Below are positions 8,568 to 16,941 of a DNA stretch of 64,000 bases, one piece after another (the first letter of the stretch is position 1; each line of letters opens with the position of its first letter). The notes under the pieces were generated by a model that was not told the origin of the DNA, did no database searches, and saw nothing but the letters and a program-made list of their open reading frames with translations. This stretch comes from JBGSPQ01 sp041738505 (GTDB lineage: Bacteria > Patescibacteriota > Gracilibacteria > UBA1369), in the NCBI GenBank assembly GCA_041738505.1, contig JBGSPQ010000005.1:62001-126000 (forward strand), in the 5' to 3' direction. Made by a program: the position numbers and the translations under genes.

Positions 8568-9202
8568 TTCTTTTCCGCGTATTCCCACATTTTCGCATAA
8601 GAACGCAGAGATCTTTGCTGTCGGGTGTTGTTCATAAGCATGCAAAGCGCATTAAGCCCGTGGTTAATATCACGATCGGAACAATATTCGTCGCATACGG
8701 ACTTCATCAGCAAATCCAGTACTTCAAACCACAGACCATCATATTTGTGACTTTTGATCCCAAGATCGTTTCGCAAAGAAGCGGCATTTCCGCTCTGAAC
8801 AAGACCGGCCAGTTCAACCCTATTCACATTTACATATTTATAAAGAGCTCCGGTTGAAATCGCCGCCAGATCAAAAATTTCCTCAAAATCGGTGTCATAT
8901 TTTGCATCTTCAATCTTAAAAACCTTTCGCAGAGCCTTCGGACCTTTGCTTTCCACAAGACCCGTGAAAAATTCCATATAGTTCATAACCGTTTTCTTTA
9001 GCACACCCTGTTTTGAAACCAGATAATCAAACATTTCCACCCAATCCTTTTCATTATCATAAGCCATTATTTCCTTAAGCTTGTCTGGGCCCTCCTTGAT
9101 AAAAGTTTCAGTCAAAAAAACATACCGCTTTTCCATGGCCGCTTTTAATATCGCCATGGCCTTTTCATAAGGTCCCTGCTGCATGTTTGAATCTTTATAC
9201 AT
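8564..9202 (-). CDS. Unknown protein built of three helical repeats of about 50 residues
   Basis: A protein of 212 residues of unrecognised family. Three similar segments are visible. They share a Gly-(Pro/Asn)-x-x-L(K/R) turn and then a D/E-(W/F)-x-E-(M/I/V)-(F/L)-D helix: GPDKLKEI...DWVEMFDYL at about 38-61, GPKALRKV...DFEEIFDLA at about 87-112, and GNAASLRN...LWFEVLDLL at about 138-165. This resembles an alpha-solenoid, but no known repeat family is assigned. There is no export signal. A near-perfect promoter lies just upstream, giving a leader of only about 15 bases; Met at 9184 is an alternative start. Strong solo expression is likely. Confidence 0.65.
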   Translation of the reverse strand: MYKDSNMQQGPYEKAMAILKAAMEKRYVFLTETFIKEGPDKLKEIMAYDNEKDWVEMFDYLVSKQGVLKKTVMNYMEFFTGLVESKGPKALRKVFKIEDAKYDTDFEEIFDLAAISTGALYKYVNVNRVELAGLVQSGNAASLRNDLGIKSHKYDGLWFEVLDLLMKSVCDEYCSDRDINHGLNALCMLMNNTRQQRSLRSYAKMWEYAEKN

Positions 9203-9222
9203 TGATTTATTTAATGGAGGTC

Positions 9223-9251
9223 TTTATAACATATTTAACTAAACTTGTCAA
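9223..9251 (-). promoter_or_regulatory. Consensus sigma-70 promoter for the 212-aa repeat protein
   Basis: On the minus strand TTGACA, a 17-base spacer and TATAAA give 11 of 12 consensus matches. The predicted transcript starts near 9217, about 15 bases before the ATG at 9202. A weaker opposite-strand candidate (TTGTCA at 9245, N17, TTTAAC at 9268) overlaps it and could serve the DUF1858 and priA genes. Confidence 0.75.
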
Positions 9252-9312
9252 TACAGAAAACCGCCATTTTAACCTTCAACCTTGTAGAATAAAAACACTT
9301 AAAAAAACACCC

Positions 9313-9633
9313 ATGCCAGAACCCAAAAAATCAGCTAAAAACAAACAAAAACCGGCTATGGAAATCATTCATCCCCAAACCGAAATCAAGCTAAAAAAAG
9401 GCCAAATAATTGAAATCACCCCGGATATGGTTATTGGTGATGTGATTATGGCTTATCCCGAAGCCGGACAGGTTATGCGCGAGATGGGTATCCATTGTGT
9501 GGGATGCCACGGAGCCGCTTGGGAAAGCATAGAGGAGGGGGCCGCGATCCACGGCATAGATCCGCAAGAAATCTGCGACAACATCAATGAAACAATTAAG
9601 AAAACACGTCTAAACAATAAAAAAAAGAAGTGA
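9313..9633 (+). CDS. DUF1858-type small protein with CxxC motif
   Basis: A protein of 106 residues. After a Lys-rich tail, residues 36-85 match the DUF1858 pattern (TPDMVIGDVIMAYPEAGQVM, then GIHCVGCHGAAWESIEEGAA). The Cys62-x-x-Cys65 pair is typical of this family, which is often linked to hybrid-cluster or iron-sulfur repair proteins, although its biochemical role is unsettled. I chose the ATG at 9313 because the extension upstream (from 9187) is unlike the family and overlaps the divergent promoter. The stop overlaps the GTG start of priA (GTGA at 9630), so translation is likely coupled. Confidence 0.75.
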   Translation: MPEPKKSAKNKQKPAMEIIHPQTEIKLKKGQIIEITPDMVIGDVIMAYPEAGQVMREMGIHCVGCHGAAWESIEEGAAIHGIDPQEICDNINETIKKTRLNNKKKK

Positions 9634-11657
9634 GCGAACAACCGAAATACACCGAAGTACTGCTTTTTCAAAAAGTGGGTCCGGAAAAAGACACCCTGAC
9701 TTATTCACTGCCGCAAACCGGAGAATACAAAACCGGAATGATTGTGGAAGTGCCTTTAAGAAACCGTCCGGTTAAAGGAGTGATTTACCGCATCCACAAC
9801 GATAAACCGGAATATAAAACCCGCGAAATCAATAAAATCGTGGAAAACGCGCCCCATCTGGAAAACTGGCAGATGACCCTGCTTGATTGGATGGCGGATT
9901 ATTACTTTTGCCCCAAATTTAAAGTTTTGCGCCTGTTTGTACCCGTTTCCATCGTACGTAAAAAAAGAGGGCTAAAAGAATCCGCGCCCGACGTTTCGGA
10001 CGACCCTTTTACACTCAAATTCAGACATCAACTTAGCGCCGACCAGCAAAAAACGCTTAAACAATACCGCGAAACAAAAAAGAAAGTATCGCTGCTGCAC
10101 GGGATCACCGGTTCGGGAAAGACAGAAATATACCTTCACATTGTGGAGGACGCACTCAAACTGAACAAACAGGTTTTGATTCTAATACCGGAAATTTCGC
10201 TCTCACCGCAAATGCAAAAACGCTTTGAGGACCATTTTCACGAACAGACGCGCGTCATTCACAGCCGTCTTACGCTAAAACAAAAAGAGGAGGCCTGGCA
10301 GAGTATTGCCCGCGGACACACCAAAATCGTCATCGGATCCAGATCTTCGCTTTTCGCCCCTTTTAAAAATTTGGGATGTATCATGATTGACGAAGAACAC
10401 GACCACTCATATAAACAGGATCAGGCGCCGCGTTACCACACCGTTACAGTGGCGCGGGAAATGGCAAACCTGCTGGATATAAAAATTCTAATGGGAAGCG
10501 CCACCCCTTCCATAGAAAGCTATCATGCGGCCAAAACGGGAGAATTTGAACATCTGCATTTATCCGAGCGTCCGCAAAAAGGCATTTCTCTGCCCCACAC
10601 CCGCATTGTGGATTTAAGAAAAGAGATTTTAAAGAAAAATTTTTCCATTTTCGGGACGGAACTGCAGGATCTGCTTACTGCCCGTCTTAAAGAAAACGAG
10701 CAGGCCATTTTATTTTTAAACAGGAGAGGAGCCGCTTCGGCGGTGATCTGCCGGGTATGCGGTTTTGTTTACAACTGCGGCAAATGCGACATCCCCATGA
10801 CCTATCACAAAAAGTTCTCGGTTGAAGGAAACACTTATAACGCCGAAAGACTTATCTGTCACCACTGCGGATTGATTGATAAAGTTCCGCTAAGCTGTCC
10901 CGTCTGCCAAAGCCCGTACATCAAATACATCGGACTGGGAACCCAGCGGGTGGAGGAGGAACTTAGAAAAATGTATCCGCTGGCAAGAGTGATCCGTGCC
11001 GACCGCGACACCACGCAACAACGAGACAGTTTTAAAAATATCTTTGAAACTTTCAAAAACGGCAAAGCCGACATTCTGGTCGGCACTCAAATGATCGCCA
11101 TCGGACTGCACCTGCCCAAGGTTAACCTGGTGGGAATCGTGCTTGCCGACATGGGCCTGACTCTTCCCGATTTTAGAAGCGGGGAACAGACTTTTCAGTT
11201 GATTACGCAGGTGGCGGGCCGTGCTGGTAGAGAAACGGCGGGCGAAGCCGTAATACAAACCTACCTGCCCAACCACTATGCGATAAAGGCCGCGGCCCGC
11301 CACGACTTCATCGGATTCTTTGAGCAGGAGATCAAAATCAGAAAGGAACTGAATCAACCGCCTTTCAGCAGTCTGGTTAAAATCACAATCAAAGACCAAA
11401 ACGGCAAAAAATGCTTACAAAGAACGGAAAAAATCGCCGACATGCTGGAATCGCAAATCAACAAAGCCGCCGCAAAAACCGACTCCCCACCCGCCATCGC
11501 CGTAAACACCTACCCCGCGCTCATCCCCAGACTAAACGGCGTTTACAGATGGCACATTCTTTTAACAGGCAAAAATCCCTCCAAAATTCTAAAACAACTG
11601 CCCCCGGCCGACCTGCGGGACCTGATAATAGACGTGGATCCCGCATCCACGTTGTAA
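9630..11657 (+). CDS. priA: Primosomal protein N' (replication restart helicase)
   Basis: A 3'-to-5' DNA helicase that reloads the replisome at stalled forks. The 675 residues carry the N-terminal fork-binding domain, Walker A GITGSGKTEIY at about 154, the DEEH box (MIDEEHDHSYKQDQAPRYH), and motif III GSATPSIES. They also carry the paired zinc-binding cysteines (CRVCGFVYNCGKC, CHHCG, CPVC) and the late motif GTQMIAIGLHLPKVNLVG, with QVAGRAGR in motif VI. The length is slightly shorter than in E. coli. It starts with GTG inside the stop of the DUF1858 gene. Confidence 0.95.
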   Translation: MSEQPKYTEVLLFQKVGPEKDTLTYSLPQTGEYKTGMIVEVPLRNRPVKGVIYRIHNDKPEYKTREINKIVENAPHLENWQMTLLDWMADYYFCPKFKVLRLFVPVSIVRKKRGLKESAPDVSDDPFTLKFRHQLSADQQKTLKQYRETKKKVSLLHGITGSGKTEIYLHIVEDALKLNKQVLILIPEISLSPQMQKRFEDHFHEQTRVIHSRLTLKQKEEAWQSIARGHTKIVIGSRSSLFAPFKNLGCIMIDEEHDHSYKQDQAPRYHTVTVAREMANLLDIKILMGSATPSIESYHAAKTGEFEHLHLSERPQKGISLPHTRIVDLRKEILKKNFSIFGTELQDLLTARLKENEQAILFLNRRGAASAVICRVCGFVYNCGKCDIPMTYHKKFSVEGNTYNAERLICHHCGLIDKVPLSCPVCQSPYIKYIGLGTQRVEEELRKMYPLARVIRADRDTTQQRDSFKNIFETFKNGKADILVGTQMIAIGLHLPKVNLVGIVLADMGLTLPDFRSGEQTFQLITQVAGRAGRETAGEAVIQTYLPNHYAIKAAARHDFIGFFEQEIKIRKELNQPPFSSLVKITIKDQNGKKCLQRTEKIADMLESQINKAAAKTDSPPAIAVNTYPALIPRLNGVYRWHILLTGKNPSKILKQLPPADLRDLIIDVDPASTL

Positions 11658-11697
11658 GCTCTTGTCTGGCGGCCGCAAATTAACTAAACTCTAAAAC

Positions 11698-12675
11698 ATG
11701 AAAAGAATTCTTTCCGGCATACAATCAAGCGGCACTCCCCACCTGGGCAACTACCTGGGTGCGATGAAAAACCACATAGAAATGCAGGACAGCTTTGAAA
11801 CAATCATATTCATTGCCGACCTGCACGCTCTTACAACCGTCCGGGATGCCGATAAAATGAGAGAAATGACACGCGAAATCGCCATTGATTATCTGGCTCT
11901 GGGGTTAAACCCCGAAAAAACAATCTTCTTCCGACAGAGCGAAGTCCCCGAACACAGCGAACTGGCCTGGATCTTTAGTTGTATCACCCCCATGGGACTT
12001 TTGGAGCGCGCCCACGCCTATAAAGACGCCGTGGCCAAAGGCATGAAAGACTCAACCGCCGGACTTTTCACCTACCCGGTTTTAATGGCGGCCGACATTC
12101 TTTTATATAATCCCGACCTTGTGCCCGTGGGCAAAGACCAGAAACAGCACGTGGAAATAGCCCGCGACATAGCGGAAAAATTCAACAGCACCTTTGGCGA
12201 AACATTCAAACTGCCCTCCCCTCATATTCCCGATGAAACCGGTTATGTAATCGGCACCGACGGCGAACACAAAATGAGCAAAAGTTACGGCAACGTGATT
12301 AACTTTTTCGCTCCGGAACCCGAACTCAAAAAACAGGTCATGAGCGTAAAAACCGACTCCACCCCTCTTGAAGAACCCAAAGACCCCAAATCATGTGCCG
12401 TTTTCAAATTATATTCCCACTTCGCATCCAAATCCGAACTGACCGATCTGGCAAACAAATATCGCACGGGTGGTTTTGGATACGGCGAAGCAAAAAAAAT
12501 CCTATTCCAAAAACTGCTTGACGAATTCGGTCCGTATCGTCAAAAAAGAATTGAACTTATGAATGATTTGGGATATGTTGAACGGGTACTGAAAGAAGGA
12601 GCAATAAAGGCAAGAAAGGAAACCCAAAAAGTGATGGCCGACGTTAAAAAACTCACCGGCCTGAACTTCAAATAA
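11698..12675 (+). CDS. trpS: Tryptophan--tRNA ligase
   Basis: Class I aminoacyl-tRNA synthetase that charges tRNA-Trp. The N-terminal SGIQSSGTPHLGNYLGAM contains the HIGH-like motif (PHLGN), and HKMSKSYGN at about 196 is the KMSKS loop. The 325 residues match the bacterial TrpRS length. It sits 41 bp after priA and 23 bp before pyrG on the same strand, and no terminator is seen between them. Confidence 0.96.
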   Translation: MKRILSGIQSSGTPHLGNYLGAMKNHIEMQDSFETIIFIADLHALTTVRDADKMREMTREIAIDYLALGLNPEKTIFFRQSEVPEHSELAWIFSCITPMGLLERAHAYKDAVAKGMKDSTAGLFTYPVLMAADILLYNPDLVPVGKDQKQHVEIARDIAEKFNSTFGETFKLPSPHIPDETGYVIGTDGEHKMSKSYGNVINFFAPEPELKKQVMSVKTDSTPLEEPKDPKSCAVFKLYSHFASKSELTDLANKYRTGGFGYGEAKKILFQKLLDEFGPYRQKRIELMNDLGYVERVLKEGAIKARKETQKVMADVKKLTGLNFK

Positions 12676-12698
12676 TTGACATAAAGTTTACACCGTTC

Positions 12699-14330
12699 AT
12701 GAGGGAGACCAAATACATATTTGTAACAGGCGGAGTCTGTTCATCTTTAGGTAAAGGCATTGCAACTGCCTCGATCGGTGCTCTCCTCAAAGCCTCCGGG
12801 TTCAAGGTCTTCACAATGAAGCTTGACCCCTATTTAAACGTGGATCCGGGCACCATGAGCCCCTTTCAGCACGGTGAGGTTTTTGTATTGGATGACGGTG
12901 CGGAAACAGACCTGGATCTGGGGCATTATGAAAGATTTATCGGCGAGAACCTAAACCAGTATTCATCGGTATCAACCGGTAAAATCTATACCGAAGTACT
13001 GGCTTCGGAACGAAAAGGCACATACCTTGGGGGAACCATCCAAATCATTCCCCACATCACCAACGCCATCAAAAAGAGAATCACCGATGCCGGCAAAAAA
13101 ACCGGCGCAGATATAGTACTCGCGGAAATCGGCGGTACCACCGGAGACATAGAAGGATTGCCATTCCTTGAAGCCCTAAGACAACTGCGCAACGACCTGG
13201 GCTACGACAACACACTCTTTGTCCACCTTACTCTGCTCCCCTATCTGATGGGATCAAAAGAGTTAAAAACAAAACCCACTCAGGCATCCGTGCGCGAACT
13301 GCGGGCAACGGGTATCCAACCCGACTTTATTCTGGCCCGTGCCGACTTCCCGATTAAAAAAGAACTGCTCAAAAAAATAGCCATGTTCTGCGATGTGGAT
13401 GAGAACCACGTTATCCCCGCCCCCACAATCTCTTCCATTTACGAGGTTCCTTTGAAATATCAGGAAAACGATGTGGCTCAGAAAATCGGAAGAAGATTAA
13501 AACTGGGGGAAATCAAACCCAAAATTAAAGACTGGGAGGAACTGGTGGAAAAAATCAACGCCAAACGGGAACCAATTAAAATCGCGCTCGTGGGCAAATA
13601 CACCGGACTGGACGATTCCTATTTGAGTGTGATTGAATCATTAAAAATCGCCTGTTACCACCAGAAACTGGAATTAAGCCTGACCTGGGTGGACAGTGAA
13701 AAACTGGAAAACAAAGACCCGGCCGCCTGGGAAATGGTTGAAGACGCGGACGGCATAATAGTACCGGGAGGATTCGGAATCCGCGGCACAGAAGGCAAAA
13801 TCATGGCCGCAAAATACTGCCGCGAAAACGAAAAACCCTATCTGGGGTTGTGTCTGGGAATGCAAATCATGACCATAGAGTTTGCCAGACATTTATTTAA
13901 AGACAATAAATACACCTCGGAAGAATTTGATGAGGAAGGCAAAGTCTCCTCCAAATATTATGTGATTCTGTTTATGCCCGGACAATACAAGGAAAAAGAC
14001 AAAGGAGGAACTTTAAGACTGGGAGCCTACCCGTGCAAAATCACCAAAGGCACCAAAACATATGAAATGTATAATAAAGAGATGATTGATGAACGACACC
14101 GCCACAGATACGAATATAATAACAAATACCGCGATCAGTTGGAGAAGGGCGGACTTATAACTTCGGGCATTTTCCCGAAAGGAGACCTTGTGGAAATTGT
14201 GGAACTCCGCGACCATCCCTTTATGGTGGGCTGTCAGTTCCATCCCGAATTTCTATCCAGGCCATTGAGCCCGCACCCTTTATTCAGCGGATTTATCAAG
14301 GCCGGCTATCGGCACAAAAATAAGAAATAG
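12699..14330 (+). CDS. pyrG: CTP synthase
   Basis: Converts UTP to CTP using glutamine-derived ammonia. The synthetase half begins KYIFVTGGVCSSLGKGIA with the P-loop. The glutaminase half has GGFGIRGTEGKI, the nucleophile Cys in LGLCLGMQIM, and the His/Glu pair in CQFHPEFLSRP. At 543 residues it has full length. It is followed after 2 bp by the PilC-N-like gene. Confidence 0.96.
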   Translation: MRETKYIFVTGGVCSSLGKGIATASIGALLKASGFKVFTMKLDPYLNVDPGTMSPFQHGEVFVLDDGAETDLDLGHYERFIGENLNQYSSVSTGKIYTEVLASERKGTYLGGTIQIIPHITNAIKKRITDAGKKTGADIVLAEIGGTTGDIEGLPFLEALRQLRNDLGYDNTLFVHLTLLPYLMGSKELKTKPTQASVRELRATGIQPDFILARADFPIKKELLKKIAMFCDVDENHVIPAPTISSIYEVPLKYQENDVAQKIGRRLKLGEIKPKIKDWEELVEKINAKREPIKIALVGKYTGLDDSYLSVIESLKIACYHQKLELSLTWVDSEKLENKDPAAWEMVEDADGIIVPGGFGIRGTEGKIMAAKYCRENEKPYLGLCLGMQIMTIEFARHLFKDNKYTSEEFDEEGKVSSKYYVILFMPGQYKEKDKGGTLRLGAYPCKITKGTKTYEMYNKEMIDERHRHRYEYNNKYRDQLEKGGLITSGIFPKGDLVEIVELRDHPFMVGCQFHPEFLSRPLSPHPLFSGFIKAGYRHKNKK

Positions 14331-14332
14331 CC

Positions 14333-15718
14333 ATGCCAAAATACAAATACACGGTAATCAATCCCGACAATAAAAGCCTTCAGGGGACAATTGCGGCACC
14401 CGATGAAGCCGGTGCACGCAAAGAACTTAACGAGCTGGGATTTTCCATACTCTCCATGGAGGAGATTCCGGAAGAAACCGCCGCCGAAGGACAATCACAA
14501 GTTCCAACTTTTGAATTCGCCGCCACCGACAAAAATGCTAAAAGAGTGGTCGGAACCATCCAGTCCGAAGACGCCTACAGCGCATTTGTAAGGCTTATTA
14601 CCGAGTATTCGCTTGCTGTTGAATACATTATTGACAACTCCCTGCCGGAGGCAAAAAAAGAAAAAGAACGTGCCAAAGGCTCGTCCGAATTTTACTCAAA
14701 ATACGAGGATGAAACTCAAAAAAACAGAAAAGTCACCACCGATGAAAAAGATCTGAAGGAATTTGAAGAAAAACAGATCCAGTTAAAAAACCAGATCCAA
14801 TTCCTGCTGGATAAAATCACGGGAATTTTAAACGAATACGAAAAAATCATAAAACCGGAGTCAAAAGTAAAAATCAAAGAACATGTGGAAAAAATTCTCC
14901 GCATCCGAAACAGCACCAACCTTGAATATATCCGCAAAGAAGCGGAAGACCTGCTCACCTACCTGCAAAAAGAGGAAATTCTTCTGCAGGAAAAAGAAAG
15001 GATGATGGAAAAAACCAAAATCATCGTAGAGGCGCAGGGCATCATGATGCAGTTAAAAAAAACCAAATCGCAGGGGGATGTTAACATCACCGAATCTTTA
15101 AGAAAATGGTACAACACACACATTCGCGAGGTGGAAAACCCCAAACCGCTGGATAAATTTCTGGGACACATCGTCGCCTTCTTAATCGGGGCTAATCTTG
15201 AAACCCCGGAAATTCTGGAATTGAAACGTAAAATATCAACTCTAAACATCCAAATAAAAGAATTTGTCAGTCTTTATTTCCATGGCCCCTCTCCCGAATA
15301 TAAAAAAGAAACTATCAACAGCATCAAACGCCTTTGGCAGGACCGCAAAAAATACAAGAAACTGCTTAAAGAGGAAATTCGCAGGGTTAAAGCCTTAATG
15401 AGAGCGGAAGGAAAGGAGACGGTCGGCGACAAAATCCTCAAGGAGCTGTACGGGTTTACCGGCTGGCTTCTGGCCTTCTACCTTATCTACTATTTCGCAT
15501 CCATTTACGCAGTTTCAAAAAATTTCGGACTCACGGAAGTCCCTTATTTTTTCTATATCTACCGCTCCGCATTTTTAAAGTACTTCCTTGCCACCCTGTT
15601 TTTATTCCACAGCGCCCTGAGCCTGAAACTGAACATCTTTAAACACAGCGCCGCAGCCACTGTGGCCATTCCCCCGGTTTTTCTAATAGGAGCTTTTCTG
15701 ATTTACTTTAACTTCTGA
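14333..15718 (+). CDS. Membrane protein with two PilC/GspF N-terminal-like modules and a coiled coil
   Basis: A protein of 461 residues, not assigned to a known full-length family. The start MPKYKYTVINPDNKSLQGTI and the stretch to about 45 match the short N-terminal linker module of type IV pilus PilC / type II secretion GspF proteins (aromatic-x-Y..G..G-x-I-x-A...A...L...G). A second, more diverged copy follows at about 58-105 (FEFAATDKNAKRVVGTIQSE). Then comes a long charged helical or coiled-coil region at about 120-370. Three hydrophobic helices lie at about 380-460. The conserved PilC transmembrane core is absent. A role in a pilus-like machine is inference only. Confidence 0.6.
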   Translation: MPKYKYTVINPDNKSLQGTIAAPDEAGARKELNELGFSILSMEEIPEETAAEGQSQVPTFEFAATDKNAKRVVGTIQSEDAYSAFVRLITEYSLAVEYIIDNSLPEAKKEKERAKGSSEFYSKYEDETQKNRKVTTDEKDLKEFEEKQIQLKNQIQFLLDKITGILNEYEKIIKPESKVKIKEHVEKILRIRNSTNLEYIRKEAEDLLTYLQKEEILLQEKERMMEKTKIIVEAQGIMMQLKKTKSQGDVNITESLRKWYNTHIREVENPKPLDKFLGHIVAFLIGANLETPEILELKRKISTLNIQIKEFVSLYFHGPSPEYKKETINSIKRLWQDRKKYKKLLKEEIRRVKALMRAEGKETVGDKILKELYGFTGWLLAFYLIYYFASIYAVSKNFGLTEVPYFFYIYRSAFLKYFLATLFLFHSALSLKLNIFKHSAAATVAIPPVFLIGAFLIYFNF

Positions 15719-15725
15719 ATTACTC

Positions 15726-16505
15726 ATGTATCCCCTTCTGCTTGAAATCGGGCCTGTAACATTTTATTCACTGTGGATTTTTGTAGCGGTGGGATTCTTT
15801 GCGGCGCTACTGATCATGAACAAACTGATCAAAAAATGCCGGCTTTCCCTAAAATTCATCGCCGACCACAGCCTGGTAATATTCTTTGGCGGACTGATCA
15901 TGGCCAGAATAGTATTTGTAATAAGCAACTGGCACATCTTTTTTTCCGAATTAACCACAACCAGCATATTGCAGATTTTTTACATCTGGGATAAAGGTCT
16001 TTCACCATGGGGCGGAATTTTGGGAGTGAGTCTTACTCTGGCTTTTTTCGCCCACAAAGAAAAAGAAAACGTAAAAAGATGGATGGATGTGCTTTTAACA
16101 AGTGCTCTTGGAGCCATTACCATCAGCAACATCGGGGCTTTTCTGGACGGACGAAATTACGGCCGTGAAACAAGCATGCCCTGGGGAGTAACAATTGAAA
16201 GTTCAATATATGCCGTCCCCATTCATCCCGTACAAATATACGCGGCAATTTACTGCGGACTGCTGACCTTCATTCTCATTCAACTTTTCAGCCAAAAAAT
16301 CGGTAAAGAAGATGGAAAAATAGCAATCCTAGCACTGGGAGGCTACTCGGCCTGCCGCTTTCTGGAAGAATTTCTGCGCGGTGATGAAAGCCACTACTTT
16401 ATGGGCATGAGAGAAGCCCAAATTTTCGCTTTACTTGGCATAATTATAAGCGCTATTCTCTTCTACGCACCTAACATCAAATCAAGATTAAAATCTAAAA
16501 CTTAA
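15726..16505 (+). CDS. lgt: Prolipoprotein diacylglyceryl transferase
   Basis: Integral membrane enzyme adding diacylglycerol to the lipobox cysteine of prelipoproteins. Family features seen are WDKGLSPWGGILGV (the G-x-S-x-x-G-G loop), GAFLDGRNYGRETSMPWGV (the Lgt signature region with the essential Arg), IHPVQIYAAI (HPxQLYE-like) and CRFLEEFLRGDE. About seven hydrophobic helices are spread over 259 residues. The signature is more diverged than in model bacteria (GRNYGRE rather than GRxGNFxNGE). A likely substrate is the small lipoprotein at 34898. Confidence 0.85.
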   Translation: MYPLLLEIGPVTFYSLWIFVAVGFFAALLIMNKLIKKCRLSLKFIADHSLVIFFGGLIMARIVFVISNWHIFFSELTTTSILQIFYIWDKGLSPWGGILGVSLTLAFFAHKEKENVKRWMDVLLTSALGAITISNIGAFLDGRNYGRETSMPWGVTIESSIYAVPIHPVQIYAAIYCGLLTFILIQLFSQKIGKEDGKIAILALGGYSACRFLEEFLRGDESHYFMGMREAQIFALLGIIISAILFYAPNIKSRLKSKT

Positions 16506-16515
16506 CGAATAATTC

Positions 16516-16926
16516 ATGAACACTTTCAATCAGATTATCCTGTATTTCTTCTCTCCCAACCCCGGTAGAGCATTTGAATATTACTACGCAATAGGCGCAT
16601 TGATTCTGGTTTTTTTCCTGCTCACATTCGGTATTTATTTCTATGCCACCAAGCACAAAGAAGACAAAGCGTTTAAAAAACTGTTCCGCAATTATCCCAC
16701 AAAATTTGTGATTCTGGCGGTGCTCCTGGCCATGTATTTGTTTATCAGATACAACAACGTTCCGTTCTTTTCCATGAGATTCATGATGTACATACTGCTG
16801 ATTTCATCGGCATATGTTATTTACGCGGTAATCATGACCTTTTACAAAAAATACCCCGAAGAAAAAAACCGCCGCGAAAAAAGATTGGAACAAAACAAGT
16901 ATATACCCAAGAAAAAGAAGAAATAA
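16516..16926 (+). CDS. Small membrane protein, three predicted helices
   Basis: A protein of 136 residues, unrecognised. Hydrophobic helices lie at about 21-43 (IGALILVFFLLTFGIYFYA), 65-81 (FVILAVLLAMYLFIRY) and 89-112. It ends in a strongly basic tail (RREKRLEQNKYIPKKKKK), probably cytoplasmic. It follows lgt by 10 bp. The stop is 15 bp from the stop of the convergent PEGA gene; the short gap (GTCCGGGAC) could form only a weak hairpin. Confidence 0.6.
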   Translation: MNTFNQIILYFFSPNPGRAFEYYYAIGALILVFFLLTFGIYFYATKHKEDKAFKKLFRNYPTKFVILAVLLAMYLFIRYNNVPFFSMRFMMYILLISSAYVIYAVIMTFYKKYPEEKNRREKRLEQNKYIPKKKKK

Positions 16927-16941
16927 ATCCGTCCGGGACGA

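Noticed and set aside
12676..12681. TTGACA just ahead of pyrG as a promoter -35
   Set aside because: The matching -10 position falls on the pyrG start codon, so it cannot drive the gene.
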